Source of the DNA: JACPNO01 sp963825405
GTDB lineage: Bacteria; Acidobacteriota; Terriglobia; Bryobacterales; Bryobacteraceae
NCBI GenBank assembly: GCA_963825405.1
Contig: CAWGTB010000006.1
Coordinates: forward strand, 248,001-312,000
Direction: 5' to 3'
DNA length: 64,000 nucleotides
In this document: piece after piece, positions 50,534 to 58,478 of the stretch
Layout: each line of letters opens with the position of its first letter
How positions within the stretch are numbered: the first letter of the stretch is position 1
Position numbers and translations under genes: made by a program
The notes under the pieces: model-generated
Told to the model about the DNA's origin: nothing
Database searches by the model: none
The model's input: only the letters and a program-made list of their open reading frames with translations

Positions 50534-52513
50534 TTACTCGTTCACCAAGTCCCGGAGTGCGGCCGCGATCGCCGCGGCATTCGGGATCATGGCTGCTTCG
50601 AGAGTTGGACTGTAAGGCGTGGGAGCGAACACGCCATGCAGGCGATGGATCGGGGCGTCGAGATCGTCAAACCCCGCGCCGGCAACTTGCGCCGCGATCT
50701 CCGAGGTAAGACTGCAGGGCCCGAACGATTCGTCGACCACCAACAGCCGGCCTGTCTTGCGCACCGAAGCGAGAATCGCGGCCGTATCGAGCGGTGATAC
50801 GGTGCGCGGATCAAGCACTTCTACCGAGATGCCTTCCTTCGCCAGTTCATTGGCCGCGGCCAAGGTGCGCGGCACCATCTCGCCGACGGCCACCGCAGTG
50901 ACTTGCGTACCCTCGCGGCGAATGCGCGCCTTGCCGAATTCAATCTCATAGGAATCGGCGGGCACGGGGCCTTTTACTGACAAAAGCTCGCGCGGTTCGA
51001 GAAATAAAACCGGATCGTCACAGCGCATCGCATGCGTGAACAGTCCCTTCGCGTCGTAAGGCGTCGAAGGCACCACCACGCGCAGGCCGGGGATGTGGCT
51101 ATAGATCGCTTGATAACTGCCCGAATGATGCGTGGCGGCGGAGTGGCCGATCCCGATGCAGCCGCGAAGTAGTACCGGCATTTTGAGGCGGCCGCTGCTC
51201 ATGTACTGCGTCTTGGCGATCTGATTAACCAATTCGCCGAACGCATCGTTGATGAAGTCGATGAACATGAAGTCGATGATCGGCCGGGTGCCGGTCATAG
51301 CCGCGCCGCCGGCGAGCCCAACGAAGCCGCGCTCACAAATCGGCGTATCGCGAAGGCGCTGCGCGCCGTACTTCTGAAATAGCCCCACGGTGGTTCCGAA
51401 ATTTCCGCCGCGCGCGCCGATGCCTTCGCCCAGCACGAAGACGCGCGGGTTAAGACCCATCTCGTGATCGAGTGCTTCGAGCGTAGCAGCGGTACTGGAG
51501 ATTTCCCGGCCCGCGCCCGCCGCGTCGCCCGGCTCAGCGCGAGGCGCCGTGACCGCCGCGGGCGCATAAACGTGCTCCGTCGCGGCGCTCGCTTCGGGCC
51601 ATGGCGCTTTCTCCGCCTGGTCGCTTGCGGCCGCGACGATTGCGTTCACTTCGGCATCGATCGCGTCGAGGTCAGCAGTGGTGGCTGCACCACTTTCGAC
51701 GAGCACTGTGCGGTAGCGTTGAATCGGGCAGCGCGTGCGCCACTCGGCAACTTCTTCGCGCGTGCGATACGTGTAGTCTCCCATGCCTTCGGCGTGCGGG
51801 CGCGTGCGGTAGGTCTTGCACTCCAGCAGCGTCGGACCGCCGCCCGACTTTGCGCGCGCGACCGCTTCGCCCGCCGCTTTGGCGATTGCCCCCACATCGT
51901 TGCCGTCCAGTTGGATGCCTGGCATCCCGTAACTCGCTGCGCGCGAAGCCACGTCCGGATTGCCCGCCGAATAGGCAAACGGCACTTCAGTAGCGAACTG
52001 GTTATTTTCGCAAACGAACAAAACCGGCAGCTTGAAGATCGAGGCCAGATTCAGCCCTTCGTGAAAGGCGCCGTTGTTCACCGCGCCGTCGCCGAAGAAC
52101 GCCACCGCCACGTGTTCGGTCTTGAGCAGTTGGAAGCTAAAACCGGCGCCAGCCGCCTGCAAAATGCATGGGCCCACAATGCCGCTGGTCCCCATCATGC
52201 CGATTTCGGGTGAGAACAGATGCATCGATCCGCCGCGCCCGCGCGAGCAGCCGGGAGAGCGGCCAAGCAGTTCGGCGATGAGTTCAAAAGGCGGCATGCC
52301 TTTGGCCAGCGCGTGGCCATGACCGCGATGCGTGCTGAAGATTGCGTCTTCAGGGCCCAGGTGCGAACATACGCCCGTGGCGATGGCTTCCTCCCCGACG
52401 TAGGTGTGACAGGCGCCATGCACCAGGCCGCGCGCATGCAAACGGGCGAGTTGTTCTTCGGTGGTGCGGATGAGGCGCATCGTGCGGTACAGAAAGGTCT
52501 GGTCGACGGTCAT
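50534..52513 (-). CDS. Fused E1 alpha-beta subunit of a thiamine-dependent 2-oxoacid dehydrogenase
   Basis: A 659-residue fusion of E1-alpha (1-320) and E1-beta (about 340-659). Alpha holds the thiamine motif (GDGAVNNGAFHEGLNLASIFKLP...NN) and the loop histidines of SRGRGGSMHL. Beta holds CERGFVGLAGGAAMTG, PVLLRGCIGIGHSAATHHSGS and SVEVLDPRTVSPLDTAA. In most bacteria the subunits are separate; fused versions are known. Together with E2 it oxidatively decarboxylates acetoin, pyruvate or a branched-chain 2-oxoacid; the sequence does not decide which. It is the first gene of the E1-E2-unknown operon. Confidence 0.92.
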   Translation of the reverse strand: MTVDQTFLYRTMRLIRTTEEQLARLHARGLVHGACHTYVGEEAIATGVCSHLGPEDAIFSTHRGHGHALAKGMPPFELIAELLGRSPGCSRGRGGSMHLFSPEIGMMGTSGIVGPCILQAAGAGFSFQLLKTEHVAVAFFGDGAVNNGAFHEGLNLASIFKLPVLFVCENNQFATEVPFAYSAGNPDVASRAASYGMPGIQLDGNDVGAIAKAAGEAVARAKSGGGPTLLECKTYRTRPHAEGMGDYTYRTREEVAEWRTRCPIQRYRTVLVESGAATTADLDAIDAEVNAIVAAASDQAEKAPWPEASAATEHVYAPAAVTAPRAEPGDAAGAGREISSTAATLEALDHEMGLNPRVFVLGEGIGARGGNFGTTVGLFQKYGAQRLRDTPICERGFVGLAGGAAMTGTRPIIDFMFIDFINDAFGELVNQIAKTQYMSSGRLKMPVLLRGCIGIGHSAATHHSGSYQAIYSHIPGLRVVVPSTPYDAKGLFTHAMRCDDPVLFLEPRELLSVKGPVPADSYEIEFGKARIRREGTQVTAVAVGEMVPRTLAAANELAKEGISVEVLDPRTVSPLDTAAILASVRKTGRLLVVDESFGPCSLTSEIAAQVAGAGFDDLDAPIHRLHGVFAPTPYSPTLEAAMIPNAAAIAAALRDLVNE

Positions 52514-53011
52514 GCTGTGGCATTCTCCGGGTAGCTAGAGCGTCTGGTATTGTGCATTGTCTGCTTGGTGATCGCCTGCCTCAATCGGTGCTTTACCAAG
52601 GCAGAGGTGGCAGACGGTCGGGCTAGGCAGCCACCTCCGTCAGAATAACGGATTTATGCGAATGTGTCCAAGATGAAAACCCGGCGTCTGCCAAAACCAG
52701 CGTCTCCAGTTCTTCGTCACAAGAGCAAAGTAGCGAACACCTGGACCAAAATCCGCTTGCGCGGTCGGCAGACCAACTACTTCGGCGTGGGAGCGAACAT
52801 TAAGGTCACGGCTGTAAACCAGGCCGGCGAGGAAATCATCCGCAACGCTCTGCATATCGGCCTGTGGCTGCCTTCCAGTCTTTTAATGGTGGATTCAAGC
52901 TCTGTGCAGAAATATCGGCCGCGGCCAGTGCGATCAAACCACAAGCAATAACCAGTTTCTTCGAAAAAGGCAGCCTCATCCAGCGAAGATCGGTTGAAAT
53001 CGCATAGCGGA
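52514..53011. other. Gene-poor 500-bp stretch with decayed coding remnants
   Basis: Between the E1 start and the HTTM stop there is no convincing intact gene. It holds the plus-strand ASPIC/UnbV-like fragment (52664-52951). Overlapping it on the minus strand is a 47-codon frame from 52979 to 52836 beginning with a signal peptide-like MRLPFSKKLVIACGLIALAA. The mosaic suggests a deletion or rearrangement scar. Confidence 0.5.
52664..52951 (+). pseudogene. ASPIC/UnbV-like domain fragment
   Basis: About 50 residues (TWTKIRLRGRQTNYFGVGAN, then IKVTAVNQAGEEIIR) resemble the start of an ASPIC/UnbV domain (pattern W-x-V-x-L-x-G-x-x-S-N-x-x-x-x-G-A). That domain normally closes a long FG-GAP repeat protein. 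The upstream part of such a gene is absent and the frame soon becomes non-family sequence, so this is at best a remnant. The frame opens at a GTG without a clear ribosome site. Confidence 0.3.
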
Positions 53012-53932
53012 TTAGGCGCTCAAGACGGCCGCCCGCCCACTTAGCCAGTTCCACACGCGCGCCAGATCCGCCGCGTCGATGAACAGGATGTAAGCCGAAA
53101 GAACATCCCATTCGAACAGCGGAATATTGAGCGAGTATTCAAGAAAAAGGTGGAACAGTACCCCGAGAGCCAGCAGATAGTAGCGCAGCTTCCTGATCCA
53201 GATCAGAATCCCCAGAGAGAATTCCACGGCCAGCGCCAACCAGGTTCCGAGCTTGAGGATGACCGGGTGCAGAAACCACGCGGGCAGTGGAAAGCGGCGA
53301 AGCTCCTCCAGATGATAGACGTAGTAAAGCGCAGTTCCATCCAACCAGGGAACACCCTGCGCCTTTGAGCAAAAGGCGGCAAAGTAGAGAAGCGCCAATT
53401 CAAACTGAATCATGCGCTGCGCCCATGGACTGCGCGCCTCGACGACCGGTCCTTCCTTCCCGCGCCTCACGCGGATCAGGCGATCAACCGAAAGAGCCGC
53501 TCCGGCCGGCGCGAATATTAGAAAAAACCCGGCGATGCGCAGAAAGGTATCGCCGCCATGAGTAATGAACAGGTTCCTTTGGTGAATGGAGGTCAGGCAG
53601 AGAAATACGATCACCGTGTTGAGCTTGGTGAGGAAGCCGATGGTCAGCAACAGAGCCGAGGCCAGGAATACCCAGAAGAAGGCCTCGATCCAGGTTGTGG
53701 TTTGCGGAATCAACATGAACAGATTGAGCCGCGTGCCCGGTTCCACCTGATGCATCGTGGACAGGCTCACCCAGGCGTGAGGGCCATACCAGTCGAGCCA
53801 GGCTGGGCGGAGCATGAGGAGCGTCGCAATGACAAGTCCGCCATAGACGACGCGATATAGCGACAGAGGAATGGGTGACTGAGGCGCAAAAAAGAAAGTG
53901 TTCCACGCGTCGGCCAATTTGCCCGGCCTCAT
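53012..53932 (-). CDS. HTTM-domain membrane protein (vitamin K gamma-carboxylase-like)
   Basis: A 306-residue membrane protein with about eight helices. The HTTM family features are visible: SLYRVVYGGLVIATLLMLRPAWLDWYGPHAWVSL at the N-terminus, IHQRNLFITHGGDTFLRIAGFFLIFAPAG, QRMIQFELALLYFAAFCSKAQGVPWLDGTALYY and VEFSLGILIWIRKLRYYLLALGVLFHL. The family is homologous to the membrane part of vitamin K-dependent gamma-carboxylase; bacterial roles are unknown. Its start overlaps the stop of the upstream small gene by 4 bp (ATGA). Confidence 0.88.
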   Translation of the reverse strand: MRPGKLADAWNTFFFAPQSPIPLSLYRVVYGGLVIATLLMLRPAWLDWYGPHAWVSLSTMHQVEPGTRLNLFMLIPQTTTWIEAFFWVFLASALLLTIGFLTKLNTVIVFLCLTSIHQRNLFITHGGDTFLRIAGFFLIFAPAGAALSVDRLIRVRRGKEGPVVEARSPWAQRMIQFELALLYFAAFCSKAQGVPWLDGTALYYVYHLEELRRFPLPAWFLHPVILKLGTWLALAVEFSLGILIWIRKLRYYLLALGVLFHLFLEYSLNIPLFEWDVLSAYILFIDAADLARVWNWLSGRAAVLSA

Positions 53933-54504
53933 TGCAAATCCTCGGGCTGCACGGTGTAGCTGTAGAAGACATGTTCGTCCCAGGGAGCCGGGACATACTC
54001 ACCGTCGGGGCGGGGAACGATGAACGACCAGTACCGGACCAGAAGCACCATCTTCACGGGGCTGGGCCCGCTGTCGTTATGCCTGGCAATGAATCGCGCC
54101 GCATCGGGCCAAATCGCCGCGTTGGTATCTTCCTTGAGATTCTCGGCGTACTTGCGGTAGCGCTCTTTGAAATAGCGATCGGTCAGGCTGAGCTGTTCCA
54201 TCCGCGGGAGCGCCCAGTTCCGAGTATTGCCGTCCTGGTAGATAACGATCGCTTCAACGTAGCTGTTAATCACCTTGGGCGTGGGCGCGAACGGGTCCCA
54301 CGATTGAAACAGACCGGACCATACAAAATACGGTCGAATGAAATTCCGGTACGTCATCACTACGGAGCTGGAGAACGGAAGGCACCAGCAGGTTACGCTC
54401 ACGATGTGAAAGATGAGAAACGCATTGATAGCAGCGCGTTTTGCGCTCTTAATGCCTCTGGCGAAGACGAAATCCTGCACGGTCGAGTATACCCACGGCT
54501 GCAC
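53929..54504 (-). CDS. HTTM partner protein, single membrane helix, unknown function
   Basis: A 191-residue protein with one N-terminal membrane helix (about 25-50, INAFLIFHIVSVTCWCLPF) and a soluble, aromatic-rich remainder (SGLFQSWDPFAPTPKVINSY, DRYFKERYRKYAENL). It is translationally coupled to the HTTM gene (ATGA overlap), a recurrent arrangement: HTTM proteins often have a small partner with one helix and the motif WD.FAP. It presumably forms a membrane complex with it. Confidence 0.75.
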   Translation of the reverse strand: MQPWVYSTVQDFVFARGIKSAKRAAINAFLIFHIVSVTCWCLPFSSSVVMTYRNFIRPYFVWSGLFQSWDPFAPTPKVINSYVEAIVIYQDGNTRNWALPRMEQLSLTDRYFKERYRKYAENLKEDTNAAIWPDAARFIARHNDSGPSPVKMVLLVRYWSFIVPRPDGEYVPAPWDEHVFYSYTVQPEDLQ

Positions 54505-54517
54505 TGCGCGGCCAACG

Positions 54518-55202
54518 CTACCTCAGGACTCGCACTCCGCCGGTTCCGGCCACATGCACCTCCGAAGCCAGCCCGATGAAAAAACCGTGCTCCACTAATC
54601 CGACCACATGATCGAGTTGCCTGGCGAGTTCAGCAGCCGGAGCGTTCGATTCGAAACTGCAGTCCAGGATGTAATTGCCGCCGTCGCTTTGGAAGGGCTC
54701 ACCGTCGGAATTTCGCCGCAAGGACGGCTTGGCCCCCAGGTTAGATAAATGCCGTGCCGTCGCTTGCCACCCGAAGGGCACCACTTCCACCGGCACCGGG
54801 TTGTTGGCCGGGAGGCGGCTCACGCAGCTTGCGGTCGTCAATGATGATCACCAGCTTTTTGCTCGCGCAGGCTACGATCTTCTCCCGCAGCAGGGCTCCG
54901 CCCAGGCCTTTGATCAGGTGCAAACTTCCTTCTTCGACCTGATCGGCGCCGTCAATGGTGATGTCGACGGCAGGTTCCTCAGCCAGACTGGTGAGCGGAA
55001 TTCCCTCGGCCCGCGCTTGGGCGGCGGTGCGTTCCGATGTTGGGATGCCCACGATGCGCAGGCCCTGGTTCACCCGCATGCCCAGAGCGGTCACGGCGAA
55101 CGCCGCGGTCGAGCCAGTGCCGAGGCCGACGATCATGCCGTCGGTAACCAACGCCACCGCGGATTTGGCGGCCGCCATTTTCAGTTGATCTTCGTTGCCC
55201 AT
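54518..55202 (-). pseudogene. rpiA: Ribose-5-phosphate isomerase A, one frameshift
   Basis: RpiA interconverts ribose-5-phosphate and ribulose-5-phosphate in the pentose phosphate pathway. Motifs: VGLGTGSTAAFAV, GIPTSERTAAQARAEGIPL, DITIDGADQVE, LIKGLGGALLREKIVA, DDRKLREP and, after the shift, VPVEVVPFGWQATARHL, GNYILDC and HGFFIGLASEVHVAG. One extra C in CCGCCTCCC near 54820 breaks the frame; removing it restores the expected PVEV junction and a 227-residue enzyme of normal length. For an essential-type enzyme this is more likely a sequencing error than decay. Confidence 0.9.
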
Positions 55203-55252
55203 ACGTCTATCCTAACGGTCGCTTTGGTTGGACCGCGGAGACGCCGGGCAGA

Positions 55253-57103
55253 TCAGCGTGGCGCCATGACCACTCGGAACGCGGCCATTTCCTCGCCGTT
55301 GCGAGCTAGCAGCACGTCGCCGGCCAGCACCGGGTGGTTCCAGGTCTTGCCTTCGATCGCCGGGAACCGCGCCAGCTCCGTGAACTTGTCGGGGGTTGCC
55401 GCGACTAGCGCCAGTTCGCCTTCCTCCGAAAGCACCAGCAGCACGTCCTGGTCTGGCAACACGATGAGCTGGCCGTGGCCGTAGCGTCCGCCCTTCCACT
55501 TGCGCTTGCCATCGGCGAGATCGACGCACGCCAGGATGCTGCCGTCGAAGCCGAAGGCATAACCCTTATGCACGACGAAATCGTTGAAGTACGGCTTCAG
55601 CCCGGCCGACGTCCAGCGCTCTTCGACGCCCCATCCGGCGGTTCCGTGGGTGACCGCGACCCGGCGGAGGCCGTTGCCGGCGTTCATTCCGGATCCGCTG
55701 CCCATCAGCACGTCGCTGCCCGCGACCACGGACGGCTGCACGATGCCGTCGCCCTCCCACGCCGTCTTCCAGAGCAGCTTGCCATCGGCTGGCGAGACGC
55801 CGATCACACCACTGGTGTTCAGCAGCAGGACCTGCTCGACGCCATCGATCGTCACAAGCTGTGGCGAGCTGTAGCCCGAAGTGCCATCCGGGCCGATCCA
55901 GCGCGGATTGCCGGTGGCGAGGTCGTACGCAGCGAGCACCCCGGCGGTCGCGATGATGACGCTGTCACCGAGGACTAGCGGCGAACTCGCGAACCCCCAC
56001 ATCGGAATTTTCTTGTGAGTGTCCGCCGCCGCGTTGCGCGACCAGACGATAGTGCCGTCACGCGCGTCGAGCGCGTTCAGAATGCCGGTGGCGCCGAACG
56101 TGTAGATCCGGCCGTTGCTGAAGGTTGGCGTTCCGCGCGGACCGGCGCCGCCATTCGATTCCCAGAAACGGGTGGCGTCGCTGTGCCGCCAGACGGGCGC
56201 GCCAGTGGTCAGGTTGTAACAGGAGACCAGTTCGTCCTCACCGCGCTGCTCCTGGGTATAGAAGAAGTCACCGTGGACGGCGAAGGACGACCAGCCTGGT
56301 CCAATCGCCCGGCGCCACAGCTCCGTCGGCTTCGACCGCGACCAATCGGTTTCGATCCGCACGCCATGAATGACGCTGTCGCGCTCCGGTCCACGAAAGC
56401 CGGACCAGTCGGCGCCGGTCTTCGCTTCGGAGGGAGCGGGGCTGATCTTCTCGGGAATTTTGGCGACTGCAAGAACCGTCGCCGGAGCTGGCTTCGAAGC
56501 CTTCGGCTGATCGCTGGTCGTAGCCTGAGGCTGCTTGTCGGCCGGAGCGGGCGGGAGAGTTACCGCTTCTTTCTCCTTAGCGGCTTGTGCGAGGAGCCGC
56601 TGCTCGGGAGTCGGCGTCCATCGCCAATGGAGATCGGCAGTGCCTTCGCCTTTGATACCGCCGGTCCGCACGAGCGTTAACGCTAAACACCCGATCAGGA
56701 TTGCGCCGGCCAGCGCCGCGCGCCGAGGTCCAGTGGGCAGCCGGCGGCTGGCCGCCACCCCGGCCACCAAGGCCAGGCACATGACTGGGATGGAGAAGAA
56801 GGGCAGCATCATCCCCATCATTCCGTTCGAAATGGACACGTGAACCAATCGCGAGGTCGCGAACACCGCAACGACCATGAGCACGATGGCGCCGACGCGC
56901 TCGGACCAGAGCGCCCGGCTGAAGAACAGCCACCACAGCAGAATCAGCAGCCCGCAACCGACTCCGCCGAGCATCCCATAGAGGACGAGATCGGGAGCCA
57001 CGATCGGGACGCCAAACATGAGCAGCCATTGCAGGGTTACACCTACCACGCCCGGCCACAGGCGGAGAGGGGCTCGAGGATTCAATTCGCTAGTCTGCGC
57101 CAT
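55253..57103 (-). CDS. Membrane-anchored PQQ-like beta-propeller protein
   Basis: A 616-residue protein with about five membrane helices (about 20-150), a Pro/Ala-rich linker (about 175-215) and a C-terminal PQQ-type beta propeller (about 225-616; ADWSGFRGPERDSVIHG, FYTQEQRGEDELVSCYNLTTG, NALDARDGTIVWSR, WNHPVLAGDVLLARNGEEMAAF). The propeller belongs to the outer-membrane assembly/PQQ-binding-like group rather than to enzymes, and no cofactor residues are obvious. The start MAQTSELN at 57103 is preferred over 57130. Similar fusions are common in Acidobacteriota and Planctomycetota; function unknown. Confidence 0.85.
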   Translation of the reverse strand: MAQTSELNPRAPLRLWPGVVGVTLQWLLMFGVPIVAPDLVLYGMLGGVGCGLLILLWWLFFSRALWSERVGAIVLMVVAVFATSRLVHVSISNGMMGMMLPFFSIPVMCLALVAGVAASRRLPTGPRRAALAGAILIGCLALTLVRTGGIKGEGTADLHWRWTPTPEQRLLAQAAKEKEAVTLPPAPADKQPQATTSDQPKASKPAPATVLAVAKIPEKISPAPSEAKTGADWSGFRGPERDSVIHGVRIETDWSRSKPTELWRRAIGPGWSSFAVHGDFFYTQEQRGEDELVSCYNLTTGAPVWRHSDATRFWESNGGAGPRGTPTFSNGRIYTFGATGILNALDARDGTIVWSRNAAADTHKKIPMWGFASSPLVLGDSVIIATAGVLAAYDLATGNPRWIGPDGTSGYSSPQLVTIDGVEQVLLLNTSGVIGVSPADGKLLWKTAWEGDGIVQPSVVAGSDVLMGSGSGMNAGNGLRRVAVTHGTAGWGVEERWTSAGLKPYFNDFVVHKGYAFGFDGSILACVDLADGKRKWKGGRYGHGQLIVLPDQDVLLVLSEEGELALVAATPDKFTELARFPAIEGKTWNHPVLAGDVLLARNGEEMAAFRVVMAPR

Positions 57104-57241
57104 ACTCGCATCAGACCATACTCGTCGCACAGATCATTTGTTCCCTTTTTTTAATGATAAGCGAACGGGTCCCGTAAGTGTCTCGGCAGGCGGGTAGTCC
57201 GCTAAAAGCTGGTTGATGGTTTGGAGTTACAATTAAACCAG

Positions 57242-57610
57242 ATGTTGGGCAGCCGCACACGTAAGGCTATCGCGCTGGGAATGGGATTCGGGTTGTGCGC
57301 TTGGCTCACAGCGAGCGCCCTGATTGCTTGTCCATTTCTCCAGGCCGAACTGAACGCCGCGCAGCACCCTTGCTGTCCTCGAACAAATGCGCCCGTCTGC
57401 CCGCTGTCCAAATCGATCCAGGACTGCCCGTTCTCCGTCAGTGAATCCAAGATCGGCGTTACTGAAAACGTCCGGCACTTTGATGTTGCGCTAGTGACGG
57501 TGCCCATTTTGCTTCTCGCGCCTCGCCTTGTAGAGATCGAACAGTTCCGCCAGGATCGACCCCCGGACGCGTACGACCTTTTGCTTCGAATCCACGTTCT
57601 GCGGATCTAG
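57242..57610 (+). CDS. Small Cys-containing exported or membrane protein, unknown function
   Basis: A 122-residue protein with an N-terminal hydrophobic segment (AIALGMGFGLCAWLTASALIACPF) and several Cys in the following region (HPCCPR, VCPLSKSIQDCPF). A second hydrophobic patch (FDVALVTVPILLLAPRLVEI) follows. The start at 57242 is the first ATG; an in-frame TTG at 57221 is also possible. No family was recognised. It precedes the small CC-repeat peptide on the same strand, and both carry paired Cys, which hints at a shared metal- or redox-related job. Confidence 0.55.
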   Translation: MLGSRTRKAIALGMGFGLCAWLTASALIACPFLQAELNAAQHPCCPRTNAPVCPLSKSIQDCPFSVSESKIGVTENVRHFDVALVTVPILLLAPRLVEIEQFRQDRPPDAYDLLLRIHVLRI

Positions 57611-57695
57611 ACAGCTCTCCCCATTTCGTTTCTGGCGGGGCAGCTTGTGTGCCGCCAGCCGTTCATTTGAAACCCAACGAATAGGAGCATTGCTC

Positions 57696-57830
57696 ATGAA
57701 AACGATCACTTCGGGCCTAATAGCCCTTGTTCTTGCGCTCACCATCACCGTGGGAGCTTTTGCAGGCGACTGCTGCAATGGTTCCGAGTGCTGCGGGAAA
57801 ACGTGCTGCGCTAAGAAAAACGTAAAGTAG
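57696..57830 (+). CDS. 44-residue exported cysteine-rich peptide (three CC pairs)
   Basis: A 44-residue peptide with signal MKTITSGLIALVLALTITVGAFA. A 21-residue mature part (GDCCNGSECCGKTCCAKKNVK) contains three CC pairs spaced by short loops. ATAGGAGC precedes the start. The pattern suggests soft-metal (copper, zinc) binding or disulphide cross-linking in the periplasm. It is short but has clean coding signals and a hairpin just after the stop. No family was recognised. Confidence 0.65.
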   Translation: MKTITSGLIALVLALTITVGAFAGDCCNGSECCGKTCCAKKNVK

Positions 57831-58131
57831 GCAGTCAAAACAAGCGAGCCGGGCACGGGTAACCTTGCCCGGCTCCAAAGCCGACGGATTCCGCCTGCGG
57901 TTAACGTATAGAGTTGCTCCCAGCAGGCCATCCTGCGCTTACGCTTTGGACTAGTGCTTGACAGGAACAAAGAGGGGCCAGCCTCTTTTCCCTAAGCGCA
58001 CTACCATTTCCCGGTTGCGGTCCGAAACAGCCGATGGCATACTGCCCTCAACACCCCGAAGTGTCCGAGGCCATCCTGCCCCCGTTTGCCGGCATGGCGA
58101 GAATCCCCGATCCGAAATCAGGAGAAATCGC
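57831..58131. other. Intergenic region upstream of the 58.1-kb exported protein
   Basis: 300 bp with the hairpin at 57846-57875 and a second short stem (AAAGAGG at 57969-57975, CCTCTTT at 57982-57988, then TCC). An open frame continuous with the next gene begins at 57958 but its extra 58 codons look non-coding. No RNA gene was recognised. Confidence 0.5.
57846..57875 (+). terminator. Hairpin after the Cys-rich peptide gene
   Basis: GAGCCGGGCA (57846-57855) pairs perfectly with TGCCCGGCTC (57866-57875) around a 10-base loop, 15 bp after the stop. The T run is absent (CAAAG follows), so it may act as terminator or transcript stabiliser. Confidence 0.55.
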
Positions 58132-58434
58132 ATGAAGAAACGGAATCTGGTTCTCTCGATCGCAGCCGGTCTGTTGGGTGGAGCACTCTCCAGCCATCTG
58201 TGGCCACTCGCCGCGCACGCTCAATCCCAGGCACTGGACGAGATCCGGGCGCAAAGCTTTACTCTGGTCAGCCAGGATGGCGTTGCCGTCGGCAGCTTCT
58301 CTTTCGACAATTCGGGGCGGCCGCAGATCGTCCTCCGCGACCGTTCCGGCCATGACGTCTGGAGAGTCGTCGCAGACCAGCCCGGAGACCATGGTGTGGA
58401 GCATGTGACCTCGAGCCGGTTCCACTCAAAATAA
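58132..58434 (+). CDS. Small exported protein, unknown function
   Basis: A 100-residue protein with a signal peptide (KRNLVLSIAAGLLGGALSSHLWPLAAHAQ). A short mature domain is rich in strand-forming residues (SFTLVSQDGVAVGSFSFDNSGRPQIVLRD, HDVWRVVADQ). CAGGAGAAATCGC is a good ribosome site for the ATG at 58132. It lies 44 bp upstream of the GMC oxidoreductase. The mature part is repeated in many acidobacterial small exported proteins but has no assigned activity. Confidence 0.7.
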   Translation: MKKRNLVLSIAAGLLGGALSSHLWPLAAHAQSQALDEIRAQSFTLVSQDGVAVGSFSFDNSGRPQIVLRDRSGHDVWRVVADQPGDHGVEHVTSSRFHSK

Positions 58435-58478
58435 CCGGTCCGGCATTCTTCCCGGCCGCCACGGTAGCATAAAGATCA

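Noticed and set aside
57958..58131. N-terminal extension of the exported protein at 58132 (a longer in-frame start).
   Set aside because: The extension is charged and non-family, whereas 58132 has a good ribosome site and begins a clear signal peptide.
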